The notes under the pieces were generated by a model. The model did no database searches, was not told the DNA's origin, and worked only from the letters and a program-made list of their open reading frames with translations. A program made the position numbers and the translations under genes. A stretch of DNA of 7,461 bases from Syntrophaceae bacterium UBA5744 (GTDB taxonomy: Bacteria > Desulfobacterota > Syntrophia > Syntrophales > UBA2192): positions 24,822 to 32,282 of the forward strand of contig DIFQ01000018.1 in NCBI GenBank assembly GCA_002419215.1, read 5' to 3'. Shown here in pieces: positions 1 through 4,992 of this stretch (its first letter is position 1; the number at the start of each line of letters is the position of its first letter).

Positions 1-23
1 CTACCAGGCTGGGCCACATCCCG
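1..23 (-). tRNA. tRNA 5' portion (probably tRNA-Pro), cut by the window edge
   Basis: Read on the minus strand from position 23 to 1, the sequence begins with a 7-base acceptor 5' arm (CGGGATG). T8 and G9 follow, then a D-arm start with the conserved AGCCTGGTAG loop. This is the usual 5' third of a bacterial tRNA, and a C at position 1 is typical of tRNA-Pro. The anticodon and 3' half lie outside the window, so the isotype is inferred, not seen. Confidence 0.6.
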
Positions 24-33
24 ACGCCGCAAA

Positions 34-60
34 GATATATAATTTGTCTTTAAAAGTCCA
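34..60 (-). promoter_or_regulatory. Possible promoter of the tRNA gene
   Basis: On the minus strand a TATATC/TATATA-like -10 box (about 34-41) lies 10-11 bases before the tRNA 5' end. A TGGACT -35-like hexamer (55-60) is about 15 bases upstream of it. A GC-rich stretch (GCGGCG) lies between the -10 box and the tRNA, as in many stable-RNA promoters under stringent control. The match is by eye, and the spacing is shorter than the usual 17. Confidence 0.35.
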
Positions 61-88
61 TTGTTTTTTGCTACTAAGCCTGTAGAGT
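61..88 (+). promoter_or_regulatory. Possible promoter of the DUF1178 gene
   Basis: A TTGTTT hexamer (61-66) and a TAGAGT hexamer (83-88), spaced 16 bases apart, lie in an AT-rich stretch between the divergent tRNA and the DUF1178 gene. Initiation would fall near 95, leaving a leader of about 30 bases before the preferred GTG start. Each box is only a partial match to the sigma-70 consensus. Confidence 0.25.
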
Positions 89-126
89 ACTGTTAAAAAC
101 ACATGCCGCCGCAGGGAGATAGCATT

Positions 127-546
127 GTGATCATTTACGATCTCAAATGTGACAAAAAGCACAAATTCGAGGGCTGGTTCAAGGACCTGGCGGCTTTCGA
201 GCAGCAGAAGGCCCAGAAGCTGATCACCTGTCCCCTGTGCGGCAGCTCGGAAGTCGTCATGATGCCCTCAACCATTGCCGTGATGGGCAAGAGCCGCGAG
301 CTGAAGGAGCGCAAGGCGAATCTGGCCGACGTCTCGCCGATGAAGATGCTGGAGATGGTTCACGACTTTGTTTCGAAAAACTTCGATGATGTGGGTGAGC
401 GATTTGCCGAGGTAGCCCTGAAGATCCACCATGGGGAGGAAGGCAAGCGCAACATCCGGGGGGTCACGACAGAGAAGGAGGAGGAGACGCTTCGCGAAGC
501 GGGCGTGGAGTTTGTGAAGATACCCGTTCCGAAATTCGACAGCTAG
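127..546 (+). CDS. DUF1178 family zinc-ribbon protein
   Basis: This 139-residue protein belongs to the DUF1178 family of small proteobacterial proteins of unknown function. I start it at GTG 127. That gives the family's usual opening (M-I-I-Y-D-L-K-C), and AGGGAG at 113-118 lies 8 bases upstream. The in-frame ATG at 103 would add eight residues without family support and would put the ribosome site inside the gene. Visible features are C8 and H12 in the C-x3-H-x-F segment, then CPLC (C35 and C38), which together look like one metal-binding ribbon. The C-terminal third has the family pattern H-x-G-E, then I-x-G, then an E-rich helix and a short V-P-x-P-K tail. The protein is probably cytoplasmic, with no signal peptide or membrane segment. 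It is monocistronic, with a terminator directly after the stop. The function is not known, and I do not infer one. Confidence 0.87.
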   Translation: MIIYDLKCDKKHKFEGWFKDLAAFEQQKAQKLITCPLCGSSEVVMMPSTIAVMGKSRELKERKANLADVSPMKMLEMVHDFVSKNFDDVGERFAEVALKIHHGEEGKRNIRGVTTEKEEETLREAGVEFVKIPVPKFDS

Positions 547-575
547 CGCCGCTATGCGGCGGCCCTTTTAAGGGC
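547..575 (+). terminator. Terminator after the DUF1178 gene
   Basis: A 6-bp stem CGCCGC/GCGGCG (547-552 with 556-561, loop TAT) begins right after the TAG stop. It is followed by a second near-palindrome, GCCCTT-TT-AAGGGC (562-575), which contains a short T run. The T tract is only four bases and lies inside the second hairpin, so efficiency is uncertain. Confidence 0.55.
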
Positions 576-576
576 A

Positions 577-666
577 GAAGTTAGGAAGATCGGAAGTCAG
601 GAAGAGCGGATACGAAAAAATCTTCCATCCACTCCGATCTTCCGCTCTTCATAACTTCCTCGCTTC
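577..666. repeat. Inverted pair of 8-base repeat arrays
   Basis: The left arm (577-608) is four 8-base units of the form GAAGNNNG, starting at 577, 585, 593 and 601. The right arm (627-666) is the same kind of array on the other strand: five units ending in CTTC or CTC, starting at 627, 635, 643, 651 and 659. Individual units pair exactly: GAAGAGCGGA at 601-610 with its complement at 641-650, and GGAAGATCGG at 584-593 with 634-643. The spacer between the arms is about 18 bases. A further array of the same family lies at 7438-7461. The role is unknown. The arrays look like a dispersed intergenic repeat rather than a gene. Confidence 0.8.
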
Positions 667-703
667 GCAGTGTCATGGCGAGGCCAATCAAGGACGCAAC
701 ACC

Positions 704-731
704 GGGGTCGGTGACGATCGACCCCTTTTTT
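704..731 (+). terminator. Terminator-like hairpin in the leader of the fusion gene (candidate attenuator)
   Basis: GGGGTCG (704-710) pairs perfectly with CGACCCC (719-725) around an 8-base loop and is followed at once by six Ts (726-731). This is a textbook intrinsic terminator, yet it ends only 14 bases before the ATG of the fusion gene, leaving no room for a promoter downstream. Transcripts reaching the gene must therefore pass through it. A competing hairpin CACCG-GGGT-CGGTG (700-713) would block its left arm. The hairpin is seen; its regulatory use is inferred. Confidence 0.6.
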
Positions 732-734
732 CGT

Positions 735-741
735 AGAGGGG
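735..741 (+). promoter_or_regulatory. Ribosome binding site of the fusion gene
   Basis: AGAGGGG lies 4 bases before ATG 746. It supports this start, although the spacing is short. The site begins three bases after the T tract of the leader hairpin. Confidence 0.55.
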
Positions 742-745
742 TGAC

Positions 746-3055
746 ATGAGGGAACGATTCGAGGGGGTTCTCAAGACCATCGGCAACACGCCGCTGGTCG
801 AGATCCGCAAGCTCAACCCCAATCCAAACGTCAAGATTTACGCGAAGCTCGAGAGCTTCAACCCGGGAGGGTCCGTCAAGGACCGGCCGGCCCTTTACAT
901 GATCGAGCGGGCCGAGGAACGGGGCGAGCTCACGCACGACAAGATCATCCTCGAGGCGACGAGCGGCAACACGGGGATCGGGCTTGCCATGGTGGCCGCC
1001 GCCAAGGGCTACCGCCTGTGCCTCACCCTGTCCGAAGCGGCCAGCGAGGAGCGCAAGAAGATCCTCAAGGCCCTCGGGGCGGAGCTGCGATTCACGCCCG
1101 CGGCCCTCGGAACAGACGGAGCCATCGAGGAAGCCTATTCCATCATGCGGGAAAACCCCGACAAGTACTTTCTCGTCGACCAGTTCAACAACGAGGACAA
1201 CCTTGCCGCCCACTATCACGGAACGGCCGTGGAGATCTGGCAGCAGACCGGGGGGAAACTCACCCTGTTTGTGGCCACCCTTGGCACTTCCGGCACGGCC
1301 ATGGGCTGCGCGAAGCGCCTCAAGGAGTACAATCCCGACATCCGGGTCGTCGGCGTCGAACCCTACATGGGCCACAGGATCCAGGGCCTGAAGAACATGA
1401 AGGAGTCCTACCGCCCGGGGATCTTCGACCGAAGCCGCCTCGACGAGACGGTGAACATTCTCGACGAGGACGCCTACGAGATGGCCCGGAGGCTGCTGCG
1501 GGAGGAGGGGATTTTCGCCGGGATGAGCTGCGGGGCGGCCATGCACGTGGCCGTCGAGAAGGCGAAGGAGCTCAGCGAGGGCCTCATCGTCGTCATCCTT
1601 CCCGACAGCGCCGAGCGCTACCTCTCGACGGAGCTTTTCGCCGACAAGGAGAAGTCGACGCTTCGGTTCTACAATGTCCGGACCAGGCAGAAGGAGTTCT
1701 TCCAGCCCATTCGCGCCGAGGAGATCCGGATGACGTCCTCCGGCCCCTCGATCCACCTCGTGCCGCATCTCGGCAGCTACCGGCGCTTTGTCGTTTCGGA
1801 CCTGATCGTCCGGTACCTGGGGTTCAAGGGCTACAAGGTCAAGCACACGACCAACATCGTCGATCTCACGGACAAGACGATTGCCGAAGCCGAGCGGGCG
1901 GGACTTGAGCACGGCGAATTCACGAAGCGGGCCTTCAGCGAGTTCCTCCGGGAGGCCGGAACACTCCGGATCCGCAACGACGTCTCCTATCCGAGAGCGC
2001 AGGAAAACGTGGAAGCCATGCTCGGCCTCGTGGAGAAACTCGTCGAGAAGGGCTACGCCTACGAAAAGCTTCGCTCCGTCTACTTCGACATCTCCAAACT
2101 CGATGACTACGGCAAGCTCTCCAACGTGGATCTCGACAAGGTGAAGTCCGGCAAGACCCCGGAACTCGACGAGTATGAAAAGGACAGCCCCGTCGACTTC
2201 ACGCTGCTCAAGCGTTCGACGCTCGCGGAGCTCAAGAAAGGGATCTACGTCAAGACCCGCTGGGGCAACGTGCGGCCGAGCTGGCACCTGGCCTGTGCGG
2301 CCCTCTCCATGAAAATCCTCGGCGACACCTTCGACATCCACGCCAGCGGCTCCGACATCGTCTTCCCGCACTGCGAGAACGTGCTCGCCATCGGCAAGGC
2401 CGCCACGGGAAAGCCCCCCGCCAACTACTGGATCAACACGGATCTCGTGATGGTCGAGGGCAAGAAGATGTCGCGCTCGCTGGGCAACATTCTCACCGTC
2501 GCAAGCCTGGTCGAGCAGGGCTACCGGGGAAGCGAGATCCGCTACTTCCTGCTCTCGTCGCACTACCGCAAACCCCTGAACTTCTCGCCCGGCGCCATGG
2601 AGACGGCGAAAAACACCGTCGAGAAGCTCAACGAGTTCATCCAGCGGCTTATCCACTTCGCGCCAGGCGCAGGCTGCCCCGACGCGGACCAGTTCGTCTA
2701 CGATCTCCGGCACGGGTTCGCCGAGGCCATGGACGACGATCTGAACATTTCCGCGGCCCTTGCCGTCCTGTTCGGCTTCGTCAAGCGGGTGAGCGCGCCG
2801 CTTGCCCGCAACGCCTTCAGCGAGAAGGATCGCGACAAGATCCTGGATGCCCTCAAGTCCGTCGACTCGGTGCTTGCCGTCATGGACTTCGAGGAGGAGC
2901 GGCTCGGCGGAGAGGCGCAGCGGCTCATCGAGGAGAGAAGCCAGATGCGCAGGACCCGGCGATGGAAGGAAGCCGACGAGGTCCGCGACCGGTTGCTCGA
3001 AATGGGGATCGTGATCCAGGACGGACCGACGGGGACCACGTGGAAGAAAAAGTGA
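746..3055 (+). CDS. cysK-cysS: Cysteine synthase - cysteinyl-tRNA synthetase-like fusion
   Basis: This 769-residue protein joins two enzymes with almost no linker. Residues 1-300 are a CysK/CysM-type, PLP-dependent O-acetylserine sulfhydrylase. It has K45 in GGSVKDR (Schiff base), TSGNTG at 72-77, the DQFNN segment, GTSGT at 180-184 (PLP phosphate loop), S288 in PDSAERYLST, and GMSCGAAM. Residues 306-769 align end to end with class I CysRS (about 460 residues). Matching parts are the R-x-Y-N-x-x-T-R-Q-K-E opening, W513/H514 and C517, the GSD-x-x-FPH segment, KMSRS at 574-578, the EAMDDD helical domain and the canonical C-terminal EMGI...DGP-GTTWKKK. The zinc site is altered. The ligand cysteine before the HIGH motif is S332, the glutamate ligand is V546, and only C517 and H542 remain, with a new C543 beside them. 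HIGH reads HLGS (341-344). The PLP half is expected to make cysteine or an analogue; whether the second half charges tRNA-Cys is doubtful. It stands alone in its transcription unit, with a hairpin in its leader. Confidence 0.9.
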   Translation: MRERFEGVLKTIGNTPLVEIRKLNPNPNVKIYAKLESFNPGGSVKDRPALYMIERAEERGELTHDKIILEATSGNTGIGLAMVAAAKGYRLCLTLSEAASEERKKILKALGAELRFTPAALGTDGAIEEAYSIMRENPDKYFLVDQFNNEDNLAAHYHGTAVEIWQQTGGKLTLFVATLGTSGTAMGCAKRLKEYNPDIRVVGVEPYMGHRIQGLKNMKESYRPGIFDRSRLDETVNILDEDAYEMARRLLREEGIFAGMSCGAAMHVAVEKAKELSEGLIVVILPDSAERYLSTELFADKEKSTLRFYNVRTRQKEFFQPIRAEEIRMTSSGPSIHLVPHLGSYRRFVVSDLIVRYLGFKGYKVKHTTNIVDLTDKTIAEAERAGLEHGEFTKRAFSEFLREAGTLRIRNDVSYPRAQENVEAMLGLVEKLVEKGYAYEKLRSVYFDISKLDDYGKLSNVDLDKVKSGKTPELDEYEKDSPVDFTLLKRSTLAELKKGIYVKTRWGNVRPSWHLACAALSMKILGDTFDIHASGSDIVFPHCENVLAIGKAATGKPPANYWINTDLVMVEGKKMSRSLGNILTVASLVEQGYRGSEIRYFLLSSHYRKPLNFSPGAMETAKNTVEKLNEFIQRLIHFAPGAGCPDADQFVYDLRHGFAEAMDDDLNISAALAVLFGFVKRVSAPLARNAFSEKDRDKILDALKSVDSVLAVMDFEEERLGGEAQRLIEERSQMRRTRRWKEADEVRDRLLEMGIVIQDGPTGTTWKKK

Positions 3056-3086
3056 CCGGTGACCAGTGGATAGTGACTAGTGAAGA
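3052..3086 (+). repeat. Tandem 7-base repeat array at the end of the fusion gene
   Basis: Five consecutive 7-base units begin with GTG (consensus GTGACYA/G), starting at 3052, 3059, 3066, 3073 and 3080. The third and fifth units are the most degenerate. The first unit contains the TGA stop of the fusion gene (3053-3055), so the array starts inside the last codons of the gene. Confidence 0.7.
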
Positions 3087-3091
3087 AAAGG

Positions 3092-3115
3092 AAGGCCGGG
3101 CGGGTGCCCGGCCTT
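3092..3115. terminator. Bidirectional terminator between convergent genes
   Basis: AAGGCCGGGC (3092-3101) pairs perfectly with GCCCGGCCTT (3106-3115) around GGGT. Three Ts (3114-3116) follow on the plus strand and a TTTTCTTC-type run on the minus strand. It lies between the converging fusion gene and nth and can serve both. Confidence 0.8.
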
Positions 3116-3120
3116 TCAGT

Positions 3121-3780
3121 TTAGCGGCTTTTCGTTACGCCGATGCGGGCGCAGTACCTGAACACCGGGCAACGGCTGCACAGCGGCGAGACAGGCTTGC
3201 AGATGTTCTGTCCGTGCATGACGAGGATGGTGTTGATGGCGATCCAGTGCTTCTTCGGGAGCTTTGCCCTCAGGGCCTGCTCCGTCTCGCGGGGGGTCTT
3301 CGTCTTCACGTAACCCCAGCGGTTCGTGATGCGGTGGACGTGGGTGTCCACGCAGATACCCGCCTTGTTGTGGGCCAGCGTGACGACAAGGTTTGCCGTC
3401 TTTCGACCGACGCCCGGAAGTGTCAGCAGCTCCTTGATCGTGTCGGGCACGCGGGAGCCGAACCGCTCGACGAGATCCTGCGAGGTCTTCCGGATGGCTT
3501 TTGCCTTTGTGTGGTAGAAACCGGCGGGGAAGATGGCCTTCTCGATTCGTTCTTCAGAAAGCCCCGACATCTTCCCGGGCGAATCGGCGAGCGAGAAGAG
3601 CCGCTCCGTGGCGGGCCCGGTGACCTCGTCTTTCGTCCGTGCGCTGATGATCGTGGAGATGAGGATCTTGAAGGGATCGACGATCGCCTCTTCGGCCATG
3701 GCCGACACGGGCGGCAGGCCGAATTGCCGCATTTCGGCCTCCAGCAGCTTCATCACTTTGTGGATATCGGAATCTTTCAT
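3121..3780 (-). CDS. nth: Endonuclease III (DNA glycosylase/AP lyase)
   Basis: This 219-residue base-excision repair enzyme of the HhH-GPD family removes oxidised pyrimidines from DNA and cleaves the abasic site. The helix-hairpin-helix is LPGVGRKTAN (121-130) with catalytic lysine K127. The catalytic aspartate is D145 in VDTHVHR. C194, C201, C204 and C210 give the C-x6-C-x2-C-x5-C [4Fe-4S] loop. The usual LSAQ segment reads ISAR (about 45-48), so the E. coli glutamine that fills the flipped-base gap is arginine here. I start it at ATG 3780. Upstream in-frame codons to 3858 run into the palindromic repeat and do not resemble the family. No clear Shine-Dalgarno precedes the start, which is a weak point. 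It lies downstream of fdhE on the same strand, 171 bases away and separated by the repeat element. The gene converges on the fusion gene. Confidence 0.92.
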   Translation of the reverse strand: MKDSDIHKVMKLLEAEMRQFGLPPVSAMAEEAIVDPFKILISTIISARTKDEVTGPATERLFSLADSPGKMSGLSEERIEKAIFPAGFYHTKAKAIRKTSQDLVERFGSRVPDTIKELLTLPGVGRKTANLVVTLAHNKAGICVDTHVHRITNRWGYVKTKTPRETEQALRAKLPKKHWIAINTILVMHGQNICKPVSPLCSRCPVFRYCARIGVTKSR

Positions 3781-3830
3781 GGTGAGAAAACCATGGACTA
3801 GGGTTCGGATAGGGGCGGAGAGAAACCGGA

Positions 3831-3954
3831 TAGGCTGTTCAAAAATGCCTGGATGCAAGGCCCCCGAGGCCCGAGGACTGAGGCGTACTTTGGCGTACGC
3901 CGCAGGGACGAGGGACGAGGGAAACGAAGCAGACGGGTATTTTTCAACAGCCTA
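3831..3954. repeat. Palindromic MITE-like or REP-like intergenic element
   Basis: This 124-bp element is bounded by TAGGCTGTT (3831-3839) and its exact complement AACAGCCTA (3946-3954). The inverted similarity extends inward about 26 bases with five mismatches, including an A5T run on each side. Inside is a 7-bp hairpin GGCGTAC/GTACGCC (3882-3888 with 3895-3901) and a short direct repeat GACGAGG(G) near 3907-3920. TA at each outer end would fit a 2-base target duplication of the Tc1/IS630 type. It carries no open frame of interest. I recall similar GGCTGTTGAAAAA palindromes in Geobacter-type and related genomes, but this is memory, not a search. Its right end supplies the TAG stop of fdhE. 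Confidence 0.75.
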
Positions 3955-4785
3955 GTTGTAGCCTTCTTCGTGGGCCAGCATGTCCAGATGGAGCGTCGCC
4001 ACATCCTCCACGTCGAGGATGGCCTCCTCGCCGGCATTGCGGAAGTCCAGGGTCTTGATGTAGTGCTTGCAGACGTCGCAGACGTCGACGCGATAGCGCT
4101 CGTCGCCCTCGACGGTGAAGTAGGAAAGCGACTGCTGCTCCTCGTTTCCGCAGAAGGGACATTTCACTCGCCGGAAGCGCCACTCGAACCCGCACTGGCT
4201 GCAGAACAGGTGGCGCTTGCCCTCCTTGTCGACCAGATGCCCGATCTTCGGCATCCGCCCGCAAATGGGACAATACCCGTCGTTCCATCCCATCTTCCTG
4301 ATCCGCTCGCCGTAGAGGTCGGTGACGAACTCGAGAGACGGCCGCAGGCTTTCCTCGACGAAGAATTTAAGCAGATCGATCGTGTCGTCGTCCACTTCCT
4401 CCTCCGACGAATTCTCCCCGGCTGACGTGAATGAATCGTAGACCATCACCTCGTAATTGAGCTTGCCGTCTTCAATATCTTTCAAAATCTGCTCCGTCTC
4501 GACGGGGTTTCGCCTTTTGCCGATTTCGAGCAACGCGAGAAAGAACTTTTTCGGCTCCTCGAGGTCCAGCTTTGCCGACGCAAAATCGACCAGGGGCAGC
4601 CCGCCCTGGAGCTTGGCCTCAACGTGGCCTTCGTCGATGGGGAAGATGCTCTTCGTGATTTTCTTGCGGTGCTCCTCCCGGAGGATCAGGATCTCCCCGA
4701 GGATATCCAGCAACTCGCTGTACTGCGGGTTTGTGTTCTTGTGGCGCTCGATGACCTGAAGCGTTTCCCGTAATCCTTTTGCCAT
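3952..4785 (-). CDS. fdhE: Formate dehydrogenase accessory protein FdhE
   Basis: This 277-residue protein (E. coli FdhE is about 309) is the cytoplasmic maturation factor of respiratory formate dehydrogenases. In the known family it interacts with the catalytic subunit before export and binds iron through paired CxxC motifs. Four are visible here: C172/C175 (CPIC), C195/C198 (CSQC), C209/C212 (CPFC) and C236/C239 (CDVC), making a double rubredoxin-like C-terminal domain. The N-terminal part (1-165) is helical and divergent, with an acidic stretch around 123-134. The start at ATG 4785 has AGGAGG (4798-4803) 12 bases upstream, with a second G-run touching the ATG. No formate dehydrogenase subunit gene is in the window, so its client must be elsewhere. 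The stop codon lies within the end of the neighbouring palindromic element. The last residues (L-D-M-L-A-H-E-E-G-Y) look like a normal family end, so little or nothing was lost. Confidence 0.9.
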   Translation of the reverse strand: MAKGLRETLQVIERHKNTNPQYSELLDILGEILILREEHRKKITKSIFPIDEGHVEAKLQGGLPLVDFASAKLDLEEPKKFFLALLEIGKRRNPVETEQILKDIEDGKLNYEVMVYDSFTSAGENSSEEEVDDDTIDLLKFFVEESLRPSLEFVTDLYGERIRKMGWNDGYCPICGRMPKIGHLVDKEGKRHLFCSQCGFEWRFRRVKCPFCGNEEQQSLSYFTVEGDERYRVDVCDVCKHYIKTLDFRNAGEEAILDVEDVATLHLDMLAHEEGYN

Positions 4786-4797
4786 CCCCTGGATCTA

Positions 4798-4803
4798 CCT
4801 CCT
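4798..4803 (-). promoter_or_regulatory. Ribosome binding site of fdhE
   Basis: On the minus strand this is a perfect AGGAGG, 12 bases from ATG 4785, which is longer than ideal spacing. It overlaps a small CCTG-AAAA-CAGG hairpin (4801-4812) that could partly mask it. Confidence 0.5.
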
Positions 4804-4891
4804 GAAAACAGGCTCAAGGCGTAAGGGAAAATTCCCCGTCCCTCCATAAGCCTTCAGCTATGAGCCGATAAGAGTCGGCACAGGGCTGAAG

Positions 4892-4925
4892 AAAAAAGAG
4901 AATGCTGTGCTCACACGACGCATTC
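4892..4925 (-). terminator. Terminator of rlmI in the rlmI-fdhE spacer
   Basis: On the minus strand GAATGC (4925-4920) pairs with GCATTC (4905-4900). There is an inner GTG/CAC pairing and a small internal loop, followed by TCTTTTTTC (T run complementary to 4892-4897). The position, about 70 bases after the rlmI stop, suits intrinsic termination. It makes fdhE a separate unit, so a promoter for fdhE is expected in the following 100 bases, though I cannot pick one with confidence. The rest of that leader has a long-range CTTCAGC/GCTGAAG pairing (4852-4858 with 4885-4891) enclosing GCCGA/TCGGC (4864-4868 with 4875-4879). Confidence 0.6.
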
Positions 4926-4992
4926 CGGCCAGCCCCTGCCAAATCCGGGTGCTCTATATCGTCTTTCCGATGCGGAAGCAAGCGATTCTTTT

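Noticed and set aside
587..643. Resemblance to Illumina adapter sequence (AGATCGGAAG at 587-596; CTTCCGATCT near the right end)
   Set aside because: The match is only about 10 bases, the flanks differ from the adapter, and the surrounding strict 8-base periodicity explains it. It may still cause trimming or assembly trouble at these sites.
547..745. T-box or other known riboswitch upstream of the synthetase fusion
   Set aside because: I see no T-box antiterminator consensus, specifier loop or other known riboswitch core. Only simple hairpins and repeats are visible.
581..2713. A 710-codon open frame on the minus strand opposite the fusion gene
   Set aside because: It is the antisense shadow of a GC-rich gene with strong third-position bias. 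Its product is low-complexity in V, L, E, D, G and R, has no recognisable motifs, and lies opposite two clear enzyme domains.
2962..3801. A 279-codon plus-strand open frame across the fusion end and nth
   Set aside because: It overlaps two well-supported genes and the bidirectional terminator between them, and its product resembles no family. It is the antisense shadow of nth.
3806..3834. Direct repeat CGGATAGG (3806-3813 and 3827-3834) as a target duplication of the palindromic element
   Set aside because: Both copies lie on or overlap the same end of the element rather than flanking it, so they cannot be its target duplication.
3781..3858. N-terminal extension of nth into the palindromic element
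   Set aside because: The added 26 residues come partly from the repeat and are absent from the family pattern. ATG 3780 gives a normal length.
4852..4891. CTTCAGC/GCTGAAG hairpin as a terminator
   Set aside because: No T run follows it on either strand. The better terminator in this spacer is the adjacent GAATGC hairpin with the T tract complementary to 4892-4897.
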